A DNA stretch of 64,000 nt from an uncultured Methylophilaceae bacterium (GTDB taxonomy: Bacteria; Pseudomonadota; Gammaproteobacteria; Burkholderiales; Methylophilaceae). The DNA lies in assembly GCA_903953055.1 (NCBI GenBank), contig CAJBIA010000159.1, forward strand, positions 39,170-103,169, given 5' to 3'. The position numbers were made by a program, and so were the translations under genes. The notes under the pieces were generated by a model that had not been told where the DNA came from, ran no database searches, and worked only from the letters and a program-made list of their open reading frames with translations. Shown here in pieces: positions 10,616 to 21,092 of the stretch; the stretch's first letter is position 1, and each line of letters starts with the position of its first letter.

Positions 10616-12049
10616 TTAAACTTTAGTCTTTTTAACCACAATTTTTTTAGCTGGTGCTTTAGCCGTGGCTGCTTTTGTTACCGCTTTAGATTTTGAAATT
10701 GCTGCTTTTTTACGTTCCGCTTTAACTATCGCTTCATCAAGTTCTGCAGTCTCTTCAACTTTTTCTTCTTTTACATCAGCTAAAGGTTTAGCTGCATTTG
10801 CCTTTTCAAACACCGCAGCAAAGAAACCATCCGTTTGGTGCAAATGCGGTAATAATTTTAAATAATTACCTGTATCCAAGTTGATTTGCTGTTGTGCCAA
10901 AATACTATTCGCTGGCACCAAAATAAAATCAGGATTACCCTTTAAGAACGCTTCTGCAATTTGTTCATTTTCATCTTGCAACAAGCTACAAGTTGCATAA
11001 ATCAAACGGCCGCCTGCTTTCACCAATTTAGCCGCGCGAGCCAAAATATTTGTTTGCTTAACAGTCAATTCCAATACATCCTGAGGCTTTTGACGCCACT
11101 TCAAATCGGGGTTGCGCCTTAAAGTACCAAGGCCGCTGCATGGGGCATCAACTAGTACCCGATCAAACTTACCATTCAGGCGTTTTAACTTAGGGTCAGT
11201 TTCGCTGCTAATTAACTGGCTATGTAAATTTGACAACCCTGAGCGCTTCAAACGTATACCTAGGTTTTGTAAGCGCTTTTCAGAGATATCAAATGCATAA
11301 ATGCGTCCTGAATTGCGCATCAATGCCCCCATAGCCAAACTCTTACCGCCAGCCCCAGCACAGAAATCGGCAATCATTTCACCGCGTCGTGGGGCGACCA
11401 ATTGAGCCAACAACTGACTTCCTTCGTCTTGAACTTCTATCTTGCCATCAGTAAATAATACATGGCGACTAATAGTCATTTTTTGCGACATACGCAAACC
11501 GTTTGGTGAATATGGCGTAAGCGTTACTTCCGTCTTTTCAGAAGCAAATTTCAAAACAACCTCCTCACGCGTAGCTTTGACTAAATTAACACGCAAATCT
11601 AAAGCTGCAGGCTGGTGCATGCTTCTAGCGATTGTTAGTGCTTGCTCATCCCCGTATTGTTCTACCAACTTTTCCCAAAACCACTCTGGCAAATCAGCTT
11701 GCATAGCCTTACTAATGTCATCGGTTTTCTTCGCTTTAATTTCTACCGCCCATTCTTTTTGTTGAGCGTTTAATGTATCAGCCAAATCTCGCGTACTCAT
11801 TCCAAGCACACGCACCAAATAAGCCACCAGCAACTTACGTGGGTCATCACCTTCAGACACGTAGGTTAAAAATGATTTACGGCGCAAAACGCCATAAGCA
11901 GATTCGGCAATAAATGCACGATCTTTAGTTCCCAGTTCACGATTTTGCTTAAAGAACCAACCAAGCTTGACGTCTGCAGGACCTGTATTGGACAAAACGT
12001 CCGATAGCGCCACCCCAGCGAGTCTCAAGAGATTAGGGTTTATTGTCAT
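10616..12049 (-). CDS. RsmB/NOP family class I SAM-dependent RNA methyltransferase with Lys/Ala-rich C-terminal tail
   Basis: ADFCAGAGGKSLAMG, catalytic DAPCSGLGTLRRNPDLKW and YATCSLLQDENE. Confidence 0.9.
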   Translation of the reverse strand: MTINPNLLRLAGVALSDVLSNTGPADVKLGWFFKQNRELGTKDRAFIAESAYGVLRRKSFLTYVSEGDDPRKLLVAYLVRVLGMSTRDLADTLNAQQKEWAVEIKAKKTDDISKAMQADLPEWFWEKLVEQYGDEQALTIARSMHQPAALDLRVNLVKATREEVVLKFASEKTEVTLTPYSPNGLRMSQKMTISRHVLFTDGKIEVQDEGSQLLAQLVAPRRGEMIADFCAGAGGKSLAMGALMRNSGRIYAFDISEKRLQNLGIRLKRSGLSNLHSQLISSETDPKLKRLNGKFDRVLVDAPCSGLGTLRRNPDLKWRQKPQDVLELTVKQTNILARAAKLVKAGGRLIYATCSLLQDENEQIAEAFLKGNPDFILVPANSILAQQQINLDTGNYLKLLPHLHQTDGFFAAVFEKANAAKPLADVKEEKVEETAELDEAIVKAERKKAAISKSKAVTKAATAKAPAKKIVVKKTKV

Positions 12050-13074
12050 TTTTCAATATCGGTATCTATGCGAGTGGCGATGAACTCATACCCGCTACCG
12101 TCCTTTGCTTTTTTCAAAATTTTAATGGGAATAAATCGATAATCTTCTGCTAACCAAACATCTGTTTTTTCTTCTGCATCACCGCTACTTTTAGCGATGT
12201 GATAAGCATTAATTTGGCCAAACTTTGTAGCAATTACTTCTTCAGAAACAAATTGATAGTTATAAACACGAACCATTTTACCATTCGTTAAGGGCCATTC
12301 CATCCTATTCAAAGGTGGCACAAACATAAACTGATATAGGAAACTTAAAAAATCTTGTGTGCCTTCTGGCAGTTCTTCTACAGTTTCTGTTTTAGCAGTT
12401 TTTAGAGTCAATTTCATATTGTCCCAATTAAAATTCGCCGCTTGAAACTTATCTGGCTTACCCGTTACTTCAACGCGGTATGCTTCTGGCTGCAAACCCT
12501 CTGCTGTAATTCTTCCAACACTAGTTTCAATACGCTTCCCTGAAAATGCAATGGAGGCCAACCCTAATGCTTCCATCTCACTTGTCAAGCTATAACGGCC
12601 CTCTGGCTCAACCTGATAACGATAATGTGCACGGCCGTTTCCAAAACCTATGCGTTTAACATCAAAATCAATATCAACGTAAGATGGCGATGGTAAGCGT
12701 GGAATTTCTTCGTAGGCGGGCCGATCTTCTTCACGCCATAAAGGTTCAGTTACTAGAGGCGCCTCAACTTGCGATCTGGTCTCGGGAACTGCTCCACTAT
12801 CACTAATGGGTTCATGACTATTTTCATGGGGTGGAGCGTGATGTATTGTGGCTGACTTATAGATCTTTCGTGGGTGAGGCATCATTTTTCTTAGCGGTGG
12901 CTGAACCAACTCCGCCTCAATTAAGCTCGGTGATGTTACAGAAATAGGCAGTACAAAACTCCAACCTCCCAGCAACAAAACATGAAGCAATATAGAAAGA
13001 AATATCGCCCACAACCATCGATGTTCCAAATGGATTTTGCAGAATTTAAGTTTAAAAAATTCGCTATTTTTCAA
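12046..13074 (-). CDS. DUF3108 domain protein with N-terminal TM anchor and Pro-rich linker
   Basis: C-terminal half matches the neighbouring DUF3108 protein (AEGLQPEAY; FLSFLYQFMFVPP; VYNYQFV); N-terminus WLWAIFLSILLHVLLLGGW then PPLRKMMPHPRK. Confidence 0.78.
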   Translation of the reverse strand: MKNSEFFKLKFCKIHLEHRWLWAIFLSILLHVLLLGGWSFVLPISVTSPSLIEAELVQPPLRKMMPHPRKIYKSATIHHAPPHENSHEPISDSGAVPETRSQVEAPLVTEPLWREEDRPAYEEIPRLPSPSYVDIDFDVKRIGFGNGRAHYRYQVEPEGRYSLTSEMEALGLASIAFSGKRIETSVGRITAEGLQPEAYRVEVTGKPDKFQAANFNWDNMKLTLKTAKTETVEELPEGTQDFLSFLYQFMFVPPLNRMEWPLTNGKMVRVYNYQFVSEEVIATKFGQINAYHIAKSSGDAEEKTDVWLAEDYRFIPIKILKKAKDGSGYEFIATRIDTDIEK

Positions 13075-13104
13075 ATGAAGTTTTAAAGCAAAAAATGATA
13101 AAAA

Positions 13105-13803
13105 TCATTCCACATTAATGCTGGTGAGCGTTTGCTCAATAAGCGTGCCATTTTCCTCCCGAATGATAATCCGAATAGGTAAATAATAATGCTCAACTGC
13201 CAACCAAAATTCTTTTTCGTTCCCACCACCATTTTCGCTCGCATTAATTAAATGCAAGGACTTAAACTGGCCTGACTCCAACGTTAAAGTTAAATCACGT
13301 TCAACCGTTTTATAGCTATAAACACGCTGCTTTTTACCTGTTGTAATGGGTAAGCTCACCACCTCATCCTTGGGTGGAAATAGCATCCATTGATAAGGAA
13401 AACTACTCACATCCTGCAACCCTTTAACTAATGGCTCTGTAGTGACCCCCGTCTTACTCTTCATACTTAACTCATTGCCAGCCCAATCAAAATCCGCATA
13501 AATGGCTTTCTTTTCATTATCACCTTGATGCTGCTCAAAGTGTTTAGGTTGCAAACCTTCTGAAGTGACGACACCTTGGCTTTTCAAAATCCGTTTACCG
13601 AACAGTGCGGCCAGTCCCACCCCCTCGGTCACACTTTCTATTACATATTGATCACCAGATTGCTTAAAGGTCTCTGTAACTTTAGCAAAAGGTTTACCGT
13701 TTCGGGTGGCTTGATAAGTCAACACAACGTGTTTTGGGGCTGCGAATGCCGAATCTGCTATAAGAAAAAGTAGAAAAAATGCTAAGTTAATTGCAATTTT
13801 CAA
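13105..13803 (-). CDS. DUF3108 domain periplasmic protein
   Basis: Signal peptide; TSEGLQPKHFEQHQ, SSFPYQWMLFPP, QRVYSYKTVE. Confidence 0.8.
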   Translation of the reverse strand: MKIAINLAFFLLFLIADSAFAAPKHVVLTYQATRNGKPFAKVTETFKQSGDQYVIESVTEGVGLAALFGKRILKSQGVVTSEGLQPKHFEQHQGDNEKKAIYADFDWAGNELSMKSKTGVTTEPLVKGLQDVSSFPYQWMLFPPKDEVVSLPITTGKKQRVYSYKTVERDLTLTLESGQFKSLHLINASENGGGNEKEFWLAVEHYYLPIRIIIREENGTLIEQTLTSINVE

Positions 13804-13809
13804 CTTGAG

Positions 13810-14862
13810 TTAAACCACTACAGTTGGTGGCTCACCAGTTTGCTGTTTACGGACAAAGCCAATTTCAAAAACCTGTTCGCCTTCAGCTTTTAGTAAGTCG
13901 ATTGTTGCTTTAACTTGGTCCTTAGATACAATCACCACCATACCAATCCCGCAGTTAAAGGTTTTATACATTTCGCTTTCAGCCACATTGCCTTGCGCTT
14001 GCAACCAAGTAAACAAAGCGGGCATTTCCCAACTGCCTTTTTTAATTTCAGCAGTTAGTCCATCTGGTAAAACGCGCGGCACGTTTTCCGTAATGCCCCC
14101 ACCAGTAATATGGGCCATGCCTTTTACTGTTACCGATGAAATTAATTTAAGTAAGGGCTTAACATAAATGCGAGTTGGAGCCATTACTACATCTTTAAAT
14201 GGTTTCCCGTGAAAATCCGAATTGAAATCAATGCCAGATTTTGCAATCAATTTTCGAATCAAAGAATAACCATTTGAGTGTGCGCCACTAGAGGCTAAGC
14301 CAATCACCACATCACCCTCAGCGATTGTTTTGCCTGTGATGATACTTTCTTTATCTACACAACCAACAGCAAATCCTGCTAAATCATATTCACCTGCTGG
14401 ATACATACCTGGCATTTCAGCAGTTTCGCCGCCCACTAAAGCACATCCCGATTGTTCACATCCATGTGCAATACCTTTAATCACCTGGGCTGCCGTCCCC
14501 ACGTCTAGCTTGCCACATGCAAAGTAATCTAAGAAAAATAAAGGTTCAGCGCCTTGCACCAAAATATCATTCACACTCATTGCAACAAGATCGACACCTA
14601 CGGTGTCATGCTTGTTCAACTCAAATGCTAGTTTTAATTTAGTCCCAACACCATCGGTTCCAGAGACTAAAACTGGGGTTTTGAATTTTCTTGGCATCTC
14701 AAATAATGATCCAAATCCTCCAATTCCCCCCAGCACTTCAGGTCGCATAGTGCGTTTCGCGAAAGGTTTAATCTGTTCAACCAAGGCGTCACCTGCTTCA
14801 ATATCCACCCCAGCGTCACGGTAGCTAATAGATGCGTTATTGGCTTGGTCGTTCGAATTCAA
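13810..14862 (-). CDS. purM: Phosphoribosylformylglycinamidine cyclo-ligase
   Basis: [57 protein letters not shown]. Confidence 0.97.
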   Translation of the reverse strand: MNSNDQANNASISYRDAGVDIEAGDALVEQIKPFAKRTMRPEVLGGIGGFGSLFEMPRKFKTPVLVSGTDGVGTKLKLAFELNKHDTVGVDLVAMSVNDILVQGAEPLFFLDYFACGKLDVGTAAQVIKGIAHGCEQSGCALVGGETAEMPGMYPAGEYDLAGFAVGCVDKESIITGKTIAEGDVVIGLASSGAHSNGYSLIRKLIAKSGIDFNSDFHGKPFKDVVMAPTRIYVKPLLKLISSVTVKGMAHITGGGITENVPRVLPDGLTAEIKKGSWEMPALFTWLQAQGNVAESEMYKTFNCGIGMVVIVSKDQVKATIDLLKAEGEQVFEIGFVRKQQTGEPPTVVV

Positions 14863-15027
14863 TGCTTTCTCGCTTTCTACAAGATAAAAACAAATAAAAG
14901 GTTAAAATACGCACTTAAGCATATTTTTGTTATACCTGAATTTTAACCTAAATGACGACTAAACGAGAAAAGACTAAGTGATAAAAGCCATGTTCATGAC
15001 GCTTAAATTATTTAATCTTCATTATTA

Positions 15028-15648
15028 ATGAAACAACTGCTTCTAGATATCCAATTAGATGCATTGCCAAGCATCAATAATTTCATTGTTGGTCGCAATG
15101 CTGAAGCTTTACATAGCTTAAATCATGCCATAAACCCGGGCGCTGAAAATCGCTTCATTTATTTTTGGGGAGCCTCAGGCAGTGGAAAAACACACTTGCT
15201 TAAAGCGGCTCAAGAGCTAGTGAAAGCTACAAATATCAAATTAGTGGTCGCTGATGATGTCCATTTACTCAGCAACGAAGCCCAAATCGATTTATTCGAC
15301 ACCTACAACCAAGCGCGCACTAGCAATGGTGTGTTACTTGCAGCTGGCAATGGCGCGCCAAACCAAATGAACCTTCGTGACGATCTTGCTACCAGGCTAG
15401 CATGGGGCTTAACTTATCAGCTCCATCCGCTTAGTGATGAAGAAAAAGCACAGGCGCTAAAAAACCACGCGTTGGAACGCGGTATGAAATTACCAGATGA
15501 GGTGGTTGACTACTGCCTACGATATTTACGCCGTGATTTACCAAGTTTAATGGCAATCTTAGATGCGCTTGACGAGTGGTCACTCACTGAAAAGAGACCT
15601 GTCACGGTTCCGCTTCTCAAAAAACTCATTCAATTACCGCTTATTTGA
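15028..15648 (+). CDS. hda: DnaA regulatory inactivator Hda
   Basis: N-terminal QLLLDI clamp-binding-like motif; Walker A WGASGSGKTHLL; Walker B VVADDVHLL; 206 aa DnaA-like AAA+. Confidence 0.9.
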   Translation: MKQLLLDIQLDALPSINNFIVGRNAEALHSLNHAINPGAENRFIYFWGASGSGKTHLLKAAQELVKATNIKLVVADDVHLLSNEAQIDLFDTYNQARTSNGVLLAAGNGAPNQMNLRDDLATRLAWGLTYQLHPLSDEEKAQALKNHALERGMKLPDEVVDYCLRYLRRDLPSLMAILDALDEWSLTEKRPVTVPLLKKLIQLPLI

Positions 15649-15667
15649 TCTAAGCCCAAAAATAAAA

Positions 15668-17299
15668 ATGCTTCGATTATCCGAAATCAAACTGCCTTTA
15701 GAGAAAGCGACTTCGCTTCATCACAAACCTGAAGAAATTAAAGTCGCAATTATCAAAAAACTTGGTATTCCTGAAAATGATTTAACCAGCATAGCTATTT
15801 TTAAACGTGGGGTTGATGCTCGAAAGTCGCATTCAATTTTGTTTGTTTATACGTTGGATGTTGAAGTTAAAAATGAGTCCAAAATTCTAGCCAAATTTAA
15901 AAAAGACCCACATGTTAAAATCGCTCCGGATACTTCTTATCATTTTGTGGCAAAAACAACAGTAAGTACCAATACCCCTCGCCCAGTCATTGTAGGGTTT
16001 GGGCCCTCTGGGATTTTTACAGCGCTAATCCTAGCACAATCAGGCTTCAAACCTATCGTGCTCGAGCGTGGCAAGGCCGTCCGAGAACGTACAAAAGATA
16101 CTTGGGATTTGTGGCGAAAAAACAAACTCAACCCTGAGTCAAATGTTCAATTTGGCGAAGGCGGTGCAGGCACATTCTCAGATGGAAAGCTCTACAGTCA
16201 AATTAAAGACCCTAAACATTACAGCAGAAAAGTGCTTAATGAATTTGTCAAAGCAGGTGCGCCAGAAGAAATTCTATATGTCAGCCATCCTCATATCGGA
16301 ACTTTTCGATTAGTTGGCATGGTTGAAGAAATGCGCAAAAACATCATTGAACTTGGTGGTGAAATTCGTTTTCAAAGCCGTGTGGATGATATTGAAATTG
16401 AAAATAACCAAGTACAAGGCATCGTGCTTCAAAACGGTGATCGTATAGCAACCAACCATTTAGTATTAGCGGTTGGACACAGTGCACGTGATACTTTTGA
16501 AATGATACATAAACGCGGCATTTATATTGAAGCGAAACCTTTCTCGATTGGCTTTCGTATTGAGCATCCACAGTCAGTCATTGACCAGGCTCGATTTGGC
16601 CCAAACGCACAGCACCCCGTTTTAGGGGCTGCAGATTATAAGCTAGTGCATCACGCTAAAAATGGCCGCAGTGTATATAGTTTTTGCATGTGCCCGGGCG
16701 GCACCGTCGTAGCCGCCGCATCAGAAGAAGGTCGTGTAGTGACCAACGGCATGAGTCAATATTCACGAAACGAACGAAATGCGAATGCAGGCATTGTAGT
16801 AGGAATTACACCGGAGCAAGATTATCCAGGGGATCCACTAGCTGGTATGCAACTTCAACGCAAATGGGAGGAGCGCGCTTTTGAACTTGGTGGAAGAAAC
16901 TACCAAGCACCGGGACAACTCATTGGAGATTTTATCAATAGCAAAGCCTCTACTGAACTTGGCACAGTTAAACCTTCATATACCCCGGGAGTTCATTTGA
17001 CAGACTTGAGTACTGCATTGCCAGAATATGCCATCACTGCCATTCGAGAAGCACTTCCTATTTTTGCCATGCAGATTAAAGGTTTTGACTTACCTGATGG
17101 AGTATTAACTGGGGTAGAAACTAGAACTTCATCTCCAATTAGAATTAAACGGAATGATGAAACCTTGCAAAGTATCAATACAAAAGGGCTTTACCCAACA
17201 GGTGAGGGTGCAGGCTATGCAGGTGGAATTTTATCAGCAGCAGTTGATGGCATTAAAATTGCTGAAGCTGTTGCCTTAAGTATTACAAACAATACTTAA
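15668..17299 (+). CDS. NAD(P)/FAD-dependent oxidoreductase (track start 15563 overlaps hda; likely start 15668, MLRLSEIKLP)
   Basis: Rossmann motif PVIVGFGPSGIFTALILAQSGFKPIVLERG; NVQFGEGGAGTFSDGKLYSQI; C-terminal GLYPTGEGAGYAGGILSAAVDGI. Confidence 0.9.
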   Translation: MLRLSEIKLPLEKATSLHHKPEEIKVAIIKKLGIPENDLTSIAIFKRGVDARKSHSILFVYTLDVEVKNESKILAKFKKDPHVKIAPDTSYHFVAKTTVSTNTPRPVIVGFGPSGIFTALILAQSGFKPIVLERGKAVRERTKDTWDLWRKNKLNPESNVQFGEGGAGTFSDGKLYSQIKDPKHYSRKVLNEFVKAGAPEEILYVSHPHIGTFRLVGMVEEMRKNIIELGGEIRFQSRVDDIEIENNQVQGIVLQNGDRIATNHLVLAVGHSARDTFEMIHKRGIYIEAKPFSIGFRIEHPQSVIDQARFGPNAQHPVLGAADYKLVHHAKNGRSVYSFCMCPGGTVVAAASEEGRVVTNGMSQYSRNERNANAGIVVGITPEQDYPGDPLAGMQLQRKWEERAFELGGRNYQAPGQLIGDFINSKASTELGTVKPSYTPGVHLTDLSTALPEYAITAIREALPIFAMQIKGFDLPDGVLTGVETRTSSPIRIKRNDETLQSINTKGLYPTGEGAGYAGGILSAAVDGIKIAEAVALSITNNT

Positions 17300-17628
17300 G
17301 CAGGCGTTACTGCTATTTCACCAACGCCTATTTTGCCTTGGTTATCAGTCCAATTTATTCTTACGACATCGCCAGCTTTTGCTCCGCGCATATGGAACGT
17401 TAGGTAGGGGTTTTTAGAAATCCCGGTTCCCCACTGCGCCTCTAAAAGAATTTTCCCATTAAGTGTTGCAGTAACGGTCTGTATAAAGTTAGCAGGAATG
17501 ACATCTCCAAAATCGTTCTTACGTCGCCCCGTTTCCATGGGATGTGTCATGAGTATTTTAACCTCAGTAATTTCACCCTTAAGTTGCGCACGCATTCTGA
17601 TGTTATCGGTCATTTTAACCACACCCAT
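17296..17628 (-). CDS. soxZ: Thiosulfate oxidation carrier complex protein SoxZ
   Basis: VKILMTHPMETGRRKNDFGDVIPANFIQ and NPYLTFHMRGAKAGD; directly downstream of soxY. Confidence 0.92.
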   Translation of the reverse strand: MGVVKMTDNIRMRAQLKGEITEVKILMTHPMETGRRKNDFGDVIPANFIQTVTATLNGKILLEAQWGTGISKNPYLTFHMRGAKAGDVVRINWTDNQGKIGVGEIAVTPA

Positions 17629-18058
17629 TTTCTAAAACTTCAACATGCTTTTTAGCCGAAAAATAGCGATTACCAGCTTTAATTATTGCTAATACATCTG
17701 ACGTTTCAGCCATTTTTATGCGGGTCACCACAAAGGGAAGAGTATTTTCACTAAAAACAAAATTAGCAATTAATGCTGTTGGGTTATTCTCTACAAAAAT
17801 AGTAATCGATTCAGTATTTGGGATCTGGCTAGCAACTTCAATTTGAACCACCGCACCATTTTCAGCTTTGTCTGGACCGATAACCTTAATATCAGTCGAC
17901 AAACTGACATTGCTAATTTGCAAAGCAGCGAAAGCTTCAGGAAGTTTTTTGGCTTGAAACGCCGGAATGTTCCAGTTGTTAGCCAAAGCTCTCATAGGCA
18001 ACACCAAGAGCGCACTTAAAGCTAAAAGTGATTTAATAAACTTTCTACGTTCCTGCAT
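17615..18058 (-). CDS. soxY: Thiosulfate oxidation carrier protein SoxY
   Basis: Tat-like signal (RRKFIKSLLALSALLVLP) and C-terminal carrier cysteine in ...VLENGCG-stop. Confidence 0.9.
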   Translation of the reverse strand: MQERRKFIKSLLALSALLVLPMRALANNWNIPAFQAKKLPEAFAALQISNVSLSTDIKVIGPDKAENGAVVQIEVASQIPNTESITIFVENNPTALIANFVFSENTLPFVVTRIKMAETSDVLAIIKAGNRYFSAKKHVEVLENGCG

Positions 18059-18075
18059 GCTTAATTCCTCTTTGG

Positions 18076-19515
18076 CTAGTTAAACCAGCCCCCTTTTTTA
18101 GGTTCGTCAATCAAAGTTCGCAGCTCTTTCAAACGCGCTTCTACTATAGACTGCTGATAAAAATCTCCATCACCTGCCTTAACGGCTAAATCCATTTGTT
18201 CCAAAGCTTTAGGTACATTGTAACGCCTAAAGTAGGCCTCACCTTGTGCTTGATAGCTAAGTAAGCTTTTACCCAGCCCCGCATATGCTTTCGATTTTAA
18301 TTCAAATAAATACGCATCATCGGGGTATAGCGATTGCTTTTCATTAAGCAATTGCAAAGCTTGTTGTGGTTGATGTGTGCGTAAGAAATGTTCTGCATAC
18401 CCATAGATTAATGCACGACTCCCAGGATAAATAGCTAAGCCCGCTTGATAAGCTTTAGCTGCCTTAATTGGGTTGTCTCGGGCCACTTCGATATTAGCTG
18501 CAAGGCTAGCAAAAAATGGATGATTTGGCATATTGGAACGTAACCAGCTCAGTTCTTTAGTTGCTCCATCAAGGTTACCAAGGCGCAACATCGCAGTAGC
18601 AAGACCGTAATGTTGTGCGCCTTCACTAATATAGCGCCTATCTTGTAAATTGCTCTGAAATAAATTGACAGCTTGATTGGCAATTCCTGAGCTCGCCAAA
18701 ATTTTAGCGCGTACATAATCGAAATCAGGGGAATAAGGCGCAACACGGTAATGACTATTTGCAATTCGCGCAGTAACATCGGCAATTCGCTCGCTCGTTA
18801 TTGGATGGGTACGTAAAAAAGTCGGTGCGCTACCTTCAACATAACGAGTGCCTTTTTGCATCGTCTCAAAAAAACTAGCCATCGCATGAGTATCATATCC
18901 CGCACTTTCCAGAATAGAAATCCCAACGCGGTCAGCTTCACGTTCATGATCTCGGGTGTAATCCAGCTGTTTCTGCACTGCCCCAGCTGATGAAGCCGTC
19001 ATCGCGGCGCTTGCTAGTTGGGGATTAGCACGTGCCGATAAAATAGCCAATGCCATGCCTGCTAAACTAATCAATGAATCATTCTTTTGTTGTGCCAACA
19101 TCCGCGCCATGTGATGCTGGACAACGTGTCCAATTTCATGGCCCATCACGCCCGCTAATTCAGACTCATTACTGGCCGCCACAATAAGGCCTGTATGCAC
19201 CCCCACCACACCGCCGGGCATAGCAAATGCATTAATACTGTTATCTTTGACAACAAAAAAATTGAACCACTGTGTTTTATCAGGGCCATTGCTCGCCAGG
19301 CGCATGCCAAGATTTTGGATGTAATCGTTAATTTCCGGATCTGAAATGACCTCATCACTTGACATCACATCACGCATGATTTGGTCTGCAATTTTCTTTT
19401 CCTGTAAAGGTGAAAGCACCGTCGCAGAAACATCGCCCAAGTCAGGCAAATCGTCCGCCAGTGCAATGGGGACTAGTAGTGAAAATAACAGAATGCTATA
19501 AACTAATTTCATCAT
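18076..19515 (-). CDS. M48 family metalloprotease with TPR-like region (BepA/YfgC-like)
   Basis: HExxH in ELAGVMGHEIGHVVQHH; RDHEREADRVGISI; helical repeat C-terminus. Confidence 0.92.
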   Translation of the reverse strand: MMKLVYSILLFSLLVPIALADDLPDLGDVSATVLSPLQEKKIADQIMRDVMSSDEVISDPEINDYIQNLGMRLASNGPDKTQWFNFFVVKDNSINAFAMPGGVVGVHTGLIVAASNESELAGVMGHEIGHVVQHHMARMLAQQKNDSLISLAGMALAILSARANPQLASAAMTASSAGAVQKQLDYTRDHEREADRVGISILESAGYDTHAMASFFETMQKGTRYVEGSAPTFLRTHPITSERIADVTARIANSHYRVAPYSPDFDYVRAKILASSGIANQAVNLFQSNLQDRRYISEGAQHYGLATAMLRLGNLDGATKELSWLRSNMPNHPFFASLAANIEVARDNPIKAAKAYQAGLAIYPGSRALIYGYAEHFLRTHQPQQALQLLNEKQSLYPDDAYLFELKSKAYAGLGKSLLSYQAQGEAYFRRYNVPKALEQMDLAVKAGDGDFYQQSIVEARLKELRTLIDEPKKGGWFN

Positions 19516-19600
19516 TGCGTATGATAACGATATTAAGCGCCAAGTTCACGGTTCGCATTGAAATTCTCATACGAACGGCTTAAATAAAAGGGCAAAATTT

Positions 19601-20074
19601 ATGAACGAACTCTCTCACTTTGACGGACAAGGTCAAGCACACATGGTCGATGTTGGCGCTAAAGCAGAAACAGACCGTGTCGCTATTGCAACCGGCAGTA
19701 TTCGCATGCTGCCAACCACTTTACAATTAATCGTTAAAGGCAATACCATAAAAGGAGACGTACTAGGCATTGCTCGTATCGCGGCAATTCAAGCGTCAAA
19801 ACGTACTTCGGAGTTAATCCCACTTTGCCACCCAATAAACCTTACTAAAGTCAGCGTAGAATTTGAGGTGGACGATAAAAACAGTACAATTCAATGCATT
19901 GTGACGGCTAAATGCACAGCTAAAACAGGTGTTGAAATGGAAGCGCTCACGTCCATTAGTATCGCGCTCCTCACCATTTATGATATGTGCAAAGCAGCGG
20001 ACAAAGGCATGGTGATAGGTGAAATTAAGCTGCTAGAAAAACAAGGTGGCAAATCAGGCCACTGGATTGCTTAA
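19601..20074 (+). CDS. moaC: Cyclic pyranopterin monophosphate synthase MoaC
   Basis: [61 protein letters not shown]. Confidence 0.96.
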   Translation: MNELSHFDGQGQAHMVDVGAKAETDRVAIATGSIRMLPTTLQLIVKGNTIKGDVLGIARIAAIQASKRTSELIPLCHPINLTKVSVEFEVDDKNSTIQCIVTAKCTAKTGVEMEALTSISIALLTIYDMCKAADKGMVIGEIKLLEKQGGKSGHWIA

Positions 20075-21009
20075 TTGAATAAGAGTTTTAAGCCTCTCAA
20101 TACATTATCAACACCAACAACCCAAACAAAAAATCCAGCTATCAATCCAGACTTAATCAGCACATAAAGTAATTTGCTAAAGTTCTTAAGTTTGCGTCTA
20201 TATTTACCCACTAACCAAAAGAAGCGAAAAACTTTGTTAATGCCGCCAGTTTGGTCTCCAGTTTCGTTCGGTGAACTACCTGCCGTCATTACAACCTTAG
20301 CTAACCAACGATTGATGGCTGATGCCCAACGATATTTCATTGGTCGCTCTACATCGCATAACAAAATAATACGAGTTTTATCAGTTTCATTAATTGCCCA
20401 GTGAATATAAGTTTCATCAAATACAACCCCTTCACCATCACGCCAGCTGTAAGGCTGCTGATTTACATCAATAAATGCACGGTCATCGTTTGGGGTTGAT
20501 AAACCCAAGTGATATCTGAGAGAGCCCGCATAGGGATCTCGATGAGGATTAAGCTTTGCGCCAGGTGGCAGCTCAGTAAACATAGCGGCTTTAACTTCAG
20601 GAACTTGGGCTAACAAAGCAACTGTTTTAGGACAGAACTGAATTGCAGAAGGATGTTTAGCCTCATACCACTTGAGATAAAAACGCTTCCACCCTTTTTT
20701 AAAGAATGAATTAAATCCAGCGTCGTCATTTTTCTCAGCAGCTTTAATCTTCTCCAACTTATTTAAAGCCAGCGCTTCATCTCGAATAACTTGCCAATTA
20801 TCTTGCAATAACTTTAGCCCCTTAAACTCACTAACAGGGATGAAAGCCTGATTGGTCGGCACTTTTGAAAATAGATAAATAAAAATATTGATTGGCGACA
20901 CAACTGAAGAGTGATCAAACATCTGCCTAGAGAAAGGCAGTCTAGCCTTGCCTCGAAAGTGCACAAACAAAATGCACGCCGCATACAAACCTAAAATAAT
21001 GTATTTCAT
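20071..21009 (-). CDS. Aspartyl/asparaginyl beta-hydroxylase-type dioxygenase, membrane anchored
   Basis: [60 protein letters not shown]; hydrophobic termini. Confidence 0.9.
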   Translation of the reverse strand: MKYIILGLYAACILFVHFRGKARLPFSRQMFDHSSVVSPINIFIYLFSKVPTNQAFIPVSEFKGLKLLQDNWQVIRDEALALNKLEKIKAAEKNDDAGFNSFFKKGWKRFYLKWYEAKHPSAIQFCPKTVALLAQVPEVKAAMFTELPPGAKLNPHRDPYAGSLRYHLGLSTPNDDRAFIDVNQQPYSWRDGEGVVFDETYIHWAINETDKTRIILLCDVERPMKYRWASAINRWLAKVVMTAGSSPNETGDQTGGINKVFRFFWLVGKYRRKLKNFSKLLYVLIKSGLIAGFFVWVVGVDNVLRGLKLLFN

Positions 21010-21092
21010 CTCATCACTTTGTTGAATTTAATAAGGGCATTCTATAAAACTAGCGTTTGCTTATGCAAACTAAAACAGCGAGTTACTTGCGA

